10,776 nucleotides of DNA from Spirochaetota bacterium. Its GTDB lineage: Bacteria > Spirochaetota > Spirochaetia > Treponematales > Breznakiellaceae. Position 1 is the stretch's first letter. Every line of letters starts with the position of its first letter. The notes under the pieces are model-generated. The model did not search any database and was not told where the DNA came from. It worked only from the letters and a program-made list of their open reading frames with translations. The DNA is taken from NCBI GenBank assembly GCA_023406985.1, contig JAEXTK010000179.1, forward strand, positions 1 to 10,776, read 5' to 3'. A program made the position numbers and the translations under genes. Positions 1 through 4,677 of the stretch are shown here, one piece after another.

Positions 1-116
1 GCCGGTCCGCCCTCGGCGAACCGGGCTTCGTCCTGAGGCCGGGAAGCGGAACAGCCCGCGAGCGCGGACAGGAGCAAAAGGCCGGCGACTGCGGCCGCGA
101 TGCGGTTAGCTCTCAT
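1..116 (-). CDS. Lipoprotein, N-terminal fragment (cut by window edge)
   Basis: The minus strand begins ATG at 116 and stays open to base 1, giving about 38 residues. They read MRANRIAAAV, then AGLLLLSALAGC at residues 11-22, then SASRPQDEA. This is a textbook type II (lipoprotein) signal peptide: basic start, hydrophobic core, lipobox L-A-G-C with the lipidated cysteine at residue 22, then a polar segment. A good ribosome binding site (GAGGAG, from 129-124) lies 7 bases before the ATG. The start sits 15 bases after the stop of the broken gene at 132-457, so the two were probably co-transcribed. The mature protein lies outside the window, so its function cannot be named; it would be membrane-anchored on the outer face of a membrane. 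The signal itself is clear and the product is unknown. Confidence 0.8.
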   Translation of the reverse strand, partial: MRANRIAAAVAGLLLLSALAGCSASRPQDEARFAEGGP

Positions 117-131
117 TCGATATCTCCTCGT

Positions 132-457
132 TCAATCGGTTATGCCGTAGAGGCCGATCACGTCGTTGACCTTGAAGAACATGCACGCGGCCCGTCCTAT
201 CGCCGTATCCTTGATAGAGCCCTTCCCGTAGGCGACGGCCCGGATCTTGTACCACGCCTTCGCGGGAAGGAGACCGCATTCAATATACCAACGATCGGGG
301 GGAAAACGTTTCAAAGCTTCGCCCGTCGGCCGGAAAATTTCGGCGATCCGGGCGGGGCGGCGTCTTCCGCGTACTGGTTCTCGCGGAGGCCGAGCTCGCG
401 GAGCTTTTGCTTGGATGGACTATTTGGTGAGCATACGCCTATCGTATCCTGGACCAT
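132..457 (-). pseudogene. Unrecognised gene disrupted by a 5-bp frameshift
   Basis: Two minus-strand frames each look coding, and they meet at 351-360. The upstream frame from ATG 457 reads MVQDTIGVCSPNSPSK, then KLRELGLRENQYAED, using strongly G/C-ending codons. The downstream frame reads RIAEIFRPTGEALKRF and continues to ...VNDVIGLYGITD, stopping at 132-134. At the junction the minus strand has CCGCC twice in tandem. Removing one copy joins the frames as ...EDAARIAEIF..., a protein of about 105 residues. I do not recognise the family. The G-x-G followed by regularly spaced alanines (KGSIKDTAIGRAA) faintly recalls LPP20-type lipoprotein domains, but that is weak. ATG 457 has no real ribosome binding site and lies in the tail of a terminator, so the 5' end may also be lost. 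The downstream part alone could start at ATG 314. Confidence 0.6.
351..360. repeat. 5-bp tandem duplication causing the frameshift
   Basis: GGCGG occurs twice back to back on the plus strand (CCGCC twice on the minus strand). Deleting one unit puts the two coding-looking frames of the 132-457 gene in register. This is typical of replication slippage. Confidence 0.65.
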
Positions 458-491
458 AAAAAAAGCCCCGCGGGCACGAAGCCCGCGGGGC
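458..491 (-). terminator. Strong rho-independent terminator, minus strand
   Basis: Bases 465-475 and 481-491 form a perfect 11-bp G/C-rich stem (GCCCCGCGGGC on both strands) with a 5-base loop. On the minus strand it is followed by seven Ts (458-464). It would stop transcripts that come from the divergent region to the right, before they reach the broken gene and the lipoprotein. It lies about 50 bases after the leader ORF at 542-577. A GCGGGG stretch on the minus strand (527-532) could pair with CCCCGC in the 5' arm, so an alternative antiterminator fold is conceivable. Confidence 0.85.
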
Positions 492-541
492 GCTCGAGGC
501 AGGGCGGGAGGCCCGGAATCGCGACCCCCCGCCGTCCACGT

Positions 542-577
542 TTAGAGGGCGCGAGCCCTCCGGCTTTCTATCTTCAT
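542..577 (-). CDS. Candidate 11-residue leader peptide
   Basis: A perfect AAGGAGG (minus strand of 586-592) stands 8 bases before ATG 577. This start gives an 11-residue ORF, MKIESRRARAL, ending in TAA at 544-542. A second ATG at 584 is only 1 base from the AAGGAGG and is a poor start; it would open a 54-codon Arg/Pro/Ser-rich frame that reads straight through the terminator. The ORF is rich in arginine (residues 6, 7 and 9). Its 3' end overlaps a 6-bp hairpin (GAGGGC/GCCCTC), and a strong terminator follows. The layout of strong ribosome site, tiny ORF, hairpin and terminator resembles a transcription attenuator for the lipoprotein operon. Translation is inferred from the ribosome site alone. 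Confidence 0.4.
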   Translation of the reverse strand: MKIESRRARAL

Positions 578-800
578 TCTTCATGCCTCCTTCTCCGTCC
601 CGGCCGGGGACGAATCATGTGGGTTGCCGGCTGTGCCAACTATCGCACGGGAGGGCGGCCGGCGAAAGCGACGGATCGATTCGATTCGATTTTTCCGGGA
701 AACGGGTGTATGGTAACGATTGATTTTAACGGAACTCTCTATTTACACGGTTTGCCGCTTCGTGGCATCATCGCGAAACCTGCGCCAAGGAGGCCATTGA
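578..800. other. Divergent intergenic region without a recognisable gene
   Basis: This stretch lies between two diverging tiny ORFs, and together with the flanks (458-942) it holds no conventional gene. It contains an AT-rich patch at 715-745 that is the likeliest promoter area. Only weak sigma70-like matches are visible there, such as TTGATT at 720-725, with no good -10 at the right distance. It also contains a short run of the unit ATTCG at 677-690. An ORF at 710-808 (32 codons, MVTIDFNG...) has no ribosome binding site, and I do not call it. Confidence 0.5.
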
Positions 801-863
801 ATGGATAAAATGACGATTGCCGCCCGCCGTACCCGCTCTTTCGACGCCATCGGCGCCGCCTGA
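801..863 (+). CDS. Candidate 20-residue leader peptide
   Basis: A perfect AAGGAGG at 787-793 stands 7 bases before ATG 801, the best ribosome binding site in the window. The ORF has 20 codons, begins MDKMTIAARR, ends DAIGAA and stops with TGA at 861-863. It has no recognisable domain or membrane segment. Its stop lies 6 bases before a hairpin (870-895) whose 3' arm can instead pair with the ribosome site of the next gene (start 943). A short well-translated ORF directly upstream of competing hairpins is the layout of translational attenuators, as in erm and cat leaders (established knowledge). It could also be the start of a decayed gene. The function is inference. Confidence 0.45.
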   Translation: MDKMTIAARRTRSFDAIGAA

Positions 864-869
864 GTCGCC

Positions 870-940
870 AGGAACGAACCGTACCGCTCGTTCCTCGCCT
901 CGGCTCATGCGGATGTGTTCCAGCCATCCCACGAGGAACG
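870..940 (+). promoter_or_regulatory. Competing hairpins, candidate translational attenuator
   Basis: Segment 1 (870-877, AGGAACGA) pairs perfectly with segment 2 (888-895, TCGTTCCT) across a 10-base loop. Segment 2, as 889-897 (CGTTCCTCG), also pairs perfectly with segment 3 (932-940, CGAGGAACG), which contains the GAGG ribosome site of the gene starting at 943. The two folds exclude each other: 1:2 leaves the ribosome site free, 2:3 hides it. A ribosome stalled near the end of the 801-863 ORF would cover segment 1 and favour the closed form. Confidence 0.45.
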
Positions 941-942
941 GT

Positions 943-1236
943 ATGTCTTACATTAACGCAGATTCCCTTCTCCCCCCGGAACTACTTCAGGAAATCCAGA
1001 AGTACGTACAAGGCTCGCTCGTGTATATCCCGCGCCCCCAAGAACGCCGACTCGGCTGGGGCCTGAAGAACGGGACCCGCGAGCTGCTCGATCGCCGCAA
1101 CGCCGACATCAGGGCCGCGAAGGCCGCCGGCCGCGGCGTGGAAGATCTCGCCGACGAATACGGATTGTCTCCCGACGGTATCCGCAAGGTGCTGTACGGC
1201 CGCCGGACGGCCGTGCCCCGACGGATCCCTTCGTGA
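943..1236 (+). CDS. CD3324-family small helix-turn-helix-type protein
   Basis: This 97-residue protein opens MSYINADSLLPPELLQEIQK and continues YVQGSLVYIPRP. That is the hallmark N-terminus of the CD3324 family, small proteins known to me mainly from Firmicutes and related anaerobes. The segment WGLKNGTRELLDRRN (39-53) is also typical. Residues 63-87 (GRGVEDLADEYGLSPDGIRKVLY) have the pattern of a helix-turn-helix, so DNA binding is likely, perhaps in the Mor-activator style; the exact role is unknown. I choose ATG 943, with GAGG six bases upstream and the family's conserved N-terminus, over the longer frame open from 817, whose extra residues look non-coding. The C-terminal tail (RRTAVPRRIPS) is basic. 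A leader ORF and competing hairpins lie upstream, and a terminator follows 10 bases after the stop. Confidence 0.85.
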   Translation: MSYINADSLLPPELLQEIQKYVQGSLVYIPRPQERRLGWGLKNGTRELLDRRNADIRAAKAAGRGVEDLADEYGLSPDGIRKVLYGRRTAVPRRIPS

Positions 1237-1246
1237 GTAACGACGG

Positions 1247-1287
1247 GGACCGCCCGATACGCGCAGGATACTGCGGGCGGTCCTTTT
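1247..1287 (+). terminator. Rho-independent terminator after the CD3324-family gene
   Basis: GGACCGCCCG (1247-1256) and CGGGCGGTCC (1274-1283) form a perfect 10-bp stem, followed by TTTT (1284-1287). Inside it, CGCAG (1262-1266) and CTGCG (1271-1275) could form a small alternative stem. It begins 10 bases after the stop at 1236. Confidence 0.75.
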
Positions 1288-1294
1288 CCCCCTT

Positions 1295-1327
1295 AGGCGG
1301 TCGCGACGGTCACGTCGTAGGCCGCCT
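1295..1327. repeat. Two-step inverted repeat upstream of the LuxR promoter
   Basis: AGGCGG (1295-1300) matches CCGCCT (1322-1327). Between them CGACG (1304-1308) matches CGTCG (1313-1317), so a nested hairpin can form. It may be a second weak terminator or a protein-binding site ahead of the LuxR-gene promoter; no T-run follows. Confidence 0.35.
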
Positions 1328-1365
1328 TCGTTTATTGAACCGATACTATATCTTTTATTGCTTTT

Positions 1366-1395
1366 TTGACGCCGGATTAACAGAGGTGCTATACT
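1366..1395 (+). promoter_or_regulatory. Sigma70-type promoter for the LuxR-type gene
   Basis: TTGACG (1366-1371) and TATACT (1390-1395) are separated by 18 bases, close to the housekeeping consensus and set in an AT-rich stretch. The expected start is about 1401-1403, which leaves an untranslated leader of only 8-10 bases before ATG 1411. That is too short for a normal ribosome binding site. Confidence 0.7.
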
Positions 1396-1410
1396 TCTTA
1401 ATACAAAAAG

Positions 1411-2133
1411 ATGGTCATCACCAACGATCTTGCGCCATCCATCCGTAAGATTGTGACCAGGCTGCTTACCGCCACATTGAGTGATGCCGTAATTCGGGAG
1501 ATCGGCAAACAGCTCTGTCAGATTACCGGGATGCGCTATTTCGCACTCCTTCTTTTCCTCAAGAAGCCGAAGCCGCTTAGGTCTTCGGGCGATGATAACC
1601 ATGAAAGCCGGGATACGGGTCTCTGCGCAGGGTTCCGCATGACCGGTCGGCCTCGGCGAGACCCGGTTGCCTATTCGCCCCGGAAAAAATACGCCGTAGA
1701 AAAGTTTTGCTGCTTCCCATTGCGGATCGACCAATACATGAGGGCCGTCTGCGTATTCGGTCAACCCGTCCTGCCGCACCGTATTCGGAGGTACCTCGGG
1801 ATAGGCATCGTTCGTTTCGTGGTCCCGTTTTTCTCGGAAGCGATCGCGCGCAGCGTGTCGCCGCCGCACCGAACGGGACGTTCCGTGTTCTTTGTTTCCG
1901 CGAGAAACGCTCCTCGTGCTGATAACGTGGTGCGAGGGCAAAAACCGAACGCGCACTTTTCATTTACAAGTCGCGAGCTGGAAGTCGTGGCATCCATATG
2001 CAGCGGATTGAGCAACAAGCAGATCGCCGCGAACCTCGGCATCGAGGAAGCGACGGTAAAGCGCCACGCCCACAACATATTCATGAAAACGGGTTTTCGC
2101 TCGCGGGTAGAGCTGGTGCTCGGTCTTTCTTGA
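1411..2133 (+). CDS. LuxR-family transcriptional regulator
   Basis: This is a 240-residue protein. Residues 184-236 are a clear LuxR/FixJ-type helix-turn-helix: FTSRELEVVASICSGLSNKQ, then IAANLGIEEATVKRHAHNIF. They contain the family's E-L/E-V, G-L-S-N-K-Q-I-A and T-V-K-x-H-x-x-N-I landmarks, so it binds DNA. The first 150 residues show no phospho-acceptor receiver pattern. The stretch CCFPLRIDQYMRAVCVFGQP (100-119), followed by a long helix (VPFFSEAIARS), resembles the end of a GAF-like sensor fold, but weakly. Residues 150-183 look like a linker. The good promoter at 1366-1395 is so close that the mRNA is nearly leaderless, and no ribosome site precedes ATG 1411. The next gene, a lipoprotein 76 bases downstream on the same strand, is a plausible target by position only. 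Codon third positions are less GC-rich than in the genes from 3265 onward. Confidence 0.88.
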   Translation: MVITNDLAPSIRKIVTRLLTATLSDAVIREIGKQLCQITGMRYFALLLFLKKPKPLRSSGDDNHESRDTGLCAGFRMTGRPRRDPVAYSPRKKYAVEKFCCFPLRIDQYMRAVCVFGQPVLPHRIRRYLGIGIVRFVVPFFSEAIARSVSPPHRTGRSVFFVSARNAPRADNVVRGQKPNAHFSFTSRELEVVASICSGLSNKQIAANLGIEEATVKRHAHNIFMKTGFRSRVELVLGLS

Positions 2134-2153
2134 AGCGGAAAAATCAACCAAAG

Positions 2154-2182
2154 TTGTAGTTCCGGTAATTCTTTCCCATGAT
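2154..2182 (+). promoter_or_regulatory. Weak candidate promoter for the lipoprotein gene
   Basis: TTGTAG (2154-2159) and CATGAT (2177-2182) lie 17 bases apart in the 76-base gap between the LuxR gene and the lipoprotein. Both boxes are poor matches, as expected for a promoter that needs an activator. Read-through from the LuxR promoter is the alternative. Confidence 0.3.
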
Positions 2183-2186
2183 AGCC

Positions 2187-2206
2187 TTTGCCCCAAAGGG
2201 GGCAAA
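2187..2206 (+). promoter_or_regulatory. Hairpin burying the ribosome site of the lipoprotein gene
   Basis: TTTGCCCC (2187-2194) and GGGGCAAA (2199-2206) form a perfect 8-bp stem with the 4-base loop AAAG. The ribosome site (AAGGGGG, 2196-2202) is inside the loop and 3' arm, and the ATG at 2210 follows 3 bases after the stem. Translation should be low unless the stem is opened. This may be an RNA thermometer, a protein-controlled switch, or a DNA operator. Confidence 0.55.
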
Positions 2207-2209
2207 TCG

Positions 2210-3268
2210 ATGAAAAAAATAGTGTCGGGAATGATCGTGATCGCCATGGGCGTGTTCATCCTTGGATGCCCTGCCGCGGGTTCGGATGATCCTGCCGATG
2301 ACGATCCGGATGCCGGAGATTCCGGAGAGCTAATTTCGAACGGCTCGTTCACGACGGGGATCGGCGGATGGACATTTACAAAAACGGATGCGACGGACGC
2401 CGCGCTTTCGACCGCCGACGGCACGGCGAAGATAACGGTCGTTGCCGAAGACGCTACCACGTCTGAAGACGTCATATTGACGTATGCAGGCCTCTCGAAA
2501 TTGGTGCAGGGGCATAAGTATCGCTTAACGTTCAGGGCCTGGACCGAGCGAGAAGACGGACGGGATGCGGAGGTTCGGGCGAGTTTCGGCAACGCTGCAA
2601 AACCGCAGAATTACCAGAGCTTTTACTTCGTGCTTAGGGATGCCCCCAAAACGTACACGTGTTACTTCTATCTGTCGGAGCCGGCTGACCCCGATATGCG
2701 CCTAACCCTACGCCTTAGCCCATGGACAACCGACGGGGTGTTTCATCTCGACGATGTGTCTCTCTTGCGCGTGTCCACCGATCCGCCCGCGGCGGGAACC
2801 AATTTGATCACCAACGGTGATTTCTCCGACTGGGATGATTACTGGAGCAGATGGCGGAATAACGCTGCCGGTTGCACCTGGATCACGGCCTGGGACGCAG
2901 GGATGTATGCCTTCGATATCACCAACGGCGGTACCATTCCTACGGACATGCACTTTCAATCCGTCCAGCCGTTCAGTCTGCTTTCGGGAAAGACCTATAC
3001 CGTATCGTTCCGAGCGATGGCCGAAGCCGACGGGAGGTCTCTCGGCGTCCACGTCACGGAGGCTTATCACGATACTAATGGCGACGAAAATTATGAAACC
3101 GAGTACGGCGAGGAGACGTTCGTACTCACCGCCGAGTGGCAGACGTACACCTTTAGTTTCACCATGCCGCAGGTTACCGAGCACGATCCGCATCTACAGT
3201 TCCTTTTCGGCGGTTCGAATCTGGATATTGCCTTCGACGACGTAACGCTGGTTGAGGCGACTCCTTAG
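2210..3268 (+). CDS. Secreted lipoprotein with two CBM4/9-like modules
   Basis: This 352-residue lipoprotein starts MKKIVSGMIVIAMGVFILGC, with the lipobox cysteine at residue 20. An Asp-rich linker (21-39) follows, then two modules of the same plan. Module 1 (about 40-188) opens ELISNGSF...GGW and closes FHLDDVSLL. Module 2 (about 198-350) opens NLITNGDFSDWDDYW and closes IAFDDVTLV. The opening N-G-x-F with a following W and the closing D-D-V-x-L are signatures of CBM_4_9 beta-sandwich carbohydrate-binding modules. No catalytic domain is present, so it probably holds a polysaccharide or glycan at the cell surface; the ligand is unknown. Its ribosome site is locked in the hairpin at 2187-2206. 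A LuxR-type gene lies 76 bases upstream and may control it. Its TAG stop shares three bases with the TAA of the convergent radical SAM gene. Confidence 0.85.
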   Translation: MKKIVSGMIVIAMGVFILGCPAAGSDDPADDDPDAGDSGELISNGSFTTGIGGWTFTKTDATDAALSTADGTAKITVVAEDATTSEDVILTYAGLSKLVQGHKYRLTFRAWTEREDGRDAEVRASFGNAAKPQNYQSFYFVLRDAPKTYTCYFYLSEPADPDMRLTLRLSPWTTDGVFHLDDVSLLRVSTDPPAAGTNLITNGDFSDWDDYWSRWRNNAAGCTWITAWDAGMYAFDITNGGTIPTDMHFQSVQPFSLLSGKTYTVSFRAMAEADGRSLGVHVTEAYHDTNGDENYETEYGEETFVLTAEWQTYTFSFTMPQVTEHDPHLQFLFGGSNLDIAFDDVTLVEATP

Positions 3269-4470
3269 GCCGGTAACGCGCTGGCGACAATAGCCGCGGT
3301 CCCGGCTCCGGCGGAGTCACCGGCTCCGGCTGAACCGCGCGCTCCGGCGGAACAAGCTCCGAGCGAGGCGACCCAGCCGCGCTTGTTCCAGAGGGCGCAG
3401 CCGCCCTTCGTCTCGGTCAGCTCGGCGTGCCGGCTCCGGATCTCCCGCATGAGGGGCGACTCCAGGGCTTCCGCGAGGGGCCGGCTCGCCACGTCGGTAT
3501 CCGAGAAGGGCGCGAAGGGGCAGGCTTCCAGGGCGCCGTCGTCCGCCACGTGGATGAAACCGCGTCCCGCCGCCAGGCACCCGCCGAAGGCTTCCTCGTC
3601 TCCCGGCAGCGAAACGGTCATGAAGGCGTAGGGATCGAAGCGGCCGGGGCGGCCCAGCTCCGCCTTCTGCGCGTCGCTCAGGACGAGCTCCGCCTTGCCC
3701 GTCACCGGGACGTACTCCACCAGGAAGAGGACGGACGCCCCCATCGATTCCACCTCGCGCAGGAACCGTTCGGACAGCACCGCGTCCGCGTTCGCCGACG
3801 TGAGCGTGACCGAGAGGCCGAAGAGGGCGCCGCGTCTCTTGAGCGCGGCCGCGGCCGCGAGGGCCGCCTCGTGGACGCCGTCGCCCCGCCGCTCGGCGGT
3901 GAAGGCCGCGTCCCCCTCCACGCTGAAGACGGGCACGAGGTGCGAGGAGGCGAACAGGTCCAGGTAGGCCTCGTCCACGAGGGTGCCGTTCGTGAATACG
4001 GGGATGAGGGGGCCCTTGAGCCGGGCAGCCCCTTCGATCAGGTTCCGCCTGAGGAGCGGTTCGCCGCCGGCGATCATGATGGTGCCCGTGCCGAGGGAGA
4101 TCGCCTCGCGGAAGAGTTCCAGGAACCGCTCGTCCGACAGCTCAGCCGCAGGCTGAGATGCCGGCTCAGCCGGCTTTCCGGCGGCGCGCGCGGCGGGCCG
4201 CAAGGCCTTGGAATAGCAGCCCGCGCAATCCAGGTTGCACCGCCGCGTCACCGAGGCGATGAGGATGCCGGGGACGGACCGCCCTTCGAGGGCGGCGGCG
4301 GTGCGGCGCGCGGCCTGCCATTTGTGGAACCGGAAGGTTTGCCAGAGCAGGACGGAACGCCGGAGGGCGCCGCGCATACCGCCGCCCGCGGCCGCGTACC
4401 GGACGGACCGGGCCAGGGCTTTCGCGAAGAACGCGTCGTTCCTCGCGTCGAAAACGCCGTTACTGTTCAT
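3265..4470 (-). CDS. Radical SAM protein with SPASM-like C-terminal cysteines
   Basis: This 401-residue protein starts at ATG 4470 (MNSNGVFDARND), with GGGAG 7 bases upstream. Residues 71-86 (IASVTRRCNLDCAGCY) carry the CxxxCxxC that binds the catalytic [4Fe-4S] cluster (Cys 78, 82, 85), and GGEP at 135-138 is the SAM-contacting motif. Further cysteines at 298 (GGC), 317 (ACPF), 358 (GGCALW) and 373 resemble a short SPASM-type region that would bind an extra cluster. The N-terminal helix-rich region (about 10-65) and the form V-x-G-I-L-I-A-S-V-T fit a family of uncharacterised radical SAM proteins of anaerobes. The substrate is unknown, and no precursor peptide or partner is seen. An Ala/Pro-rich insert follows the cluster motif (91-110). 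The tail is three copies of a 6-residue repeat. It is transcribed away from the hydrolase gene at 4678. Confidence 0.85.
   Translation of the reverse strand: MNSNGVFDARNDAFFAKALARSVRYAAAGGGMRGALRRSVLLWQTFRFHKWQAARRTAAALEGRSVPGILIASVTRRCNLDCAGCYSKALRPAARAAGKPAEPASQPAAELSDERFLELFREAISLGTGTIMIAGGEPLLRRNLIEGAARLKGPLIPVFTNGTLVDEAYLDLFASSHLVPVFSVEGDAAFTAERRGDGVHEAALAAAAALKRRGALFGLSVTLTSANADAVLSERFLREVESMGASVLFLVEYVPVTGKAELVLSDAQKAELGRPGRFDPYAFMTVSLPGDEEAFGGCLAAGRGFIHVADDGALEACPFAPFSDTDVASRPLAEALESPLMREIRSRHAELTETKGGCALWNKRGWVASLGACSAGARGSAGAGDSAGAGTAAIVASALPA
3298..3351. repeat. Three 18-bp tandem repeats in the radical SAM tail
   Basis: On the minus strand three imperfect 18-base units encode SAGARG, SAGAGD and SAGAGT (residues 374-391), directly after the last cysteine. 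They then give way to a hydrophobic end (AAIVASALPA). The units keep the reading frame, so copy-number change would only lengthen or shorten the tail. Confidence 0.7.
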
Positions 4471-4593
4471 GATGAGCTCCCGTAGACCGACGGTGTCCCG
4501 CCTGAGCGCCGACCGACCGTCATCTTCTTTGAACCGAAGTTCCGAACCGCGACCCGCTCGCGCGGCGAAGCGTCCGTGCATACGCACGATGCA

Positions 4594-4623
4594 GGTATAC
4601 CACGATCGCCCCCGATTATCCAA
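4594..4623 (-). promoter_or_regulatory. Weak candidate promoter for the radical SAM gene
   Basis: On the minus strand TTGGAT (4623-4618) and TATACC (4599-4594) lie 18 bases apart. The match is modest. The -10 is part of the perfect palindrome GGTATACC (4594-4601), and a second inverted repeat, CGTGC/GCACG (4575-4588), covers the expected start. The leader would be about 117 bases long. Confidence 0.35.
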
Positions 4624-4677
4624 TCGGACCCTTGCGCGGCGGACGCCCCGCCCGTAGACTCCTCCGAGGAGGCCGCC

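Noticed and set aside
507..590. Possible tRNA-like element on the minus strand (GGAGGC ... GCCTCC ends, TCGCGATTC resembling a T loop)
   Set aside because: No D arm with GG, no paired anticodon stem, no proper GTTC T-loop and no CCA end. The end pairing is better explained by the AAGGAGG ribosome site.
606..650. Sigma54-like TTGGCAC on the minus strand
   Set aside because: The matching GC element at the -12 position is not at the required spacing.
710..808. Plus-strand ORF of 32 codons beginning MVTIDFNG
   Set aside because: No ribosome binding site. It overlaps the strong ribosome site of the 801 ORF and lies in the AT-rich probable promoter patch.
982..1956. Minus-strand open frame of 324 codons across the CD3324-family and LuxR genes
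   Set aside because: It spans two recognisable plus-strand genes and a plus-strand terminator, and its sequence resembles no protein.
3427..4485. Plus-strand open frame (352 codons) opposite the radical SAM gene
   Set aside because: The minus strand carries CxxxCxxC, GGEP and a ribosome site; the plus frame has shadow composition and no motif.
4576..4677. Upstream GTG start for the metallo-hydrolase
   Set aside because: It would place 34 non-conserved residues before a good signal peptide, without a ribosome site. ATG 4678 has GAGGAGG.
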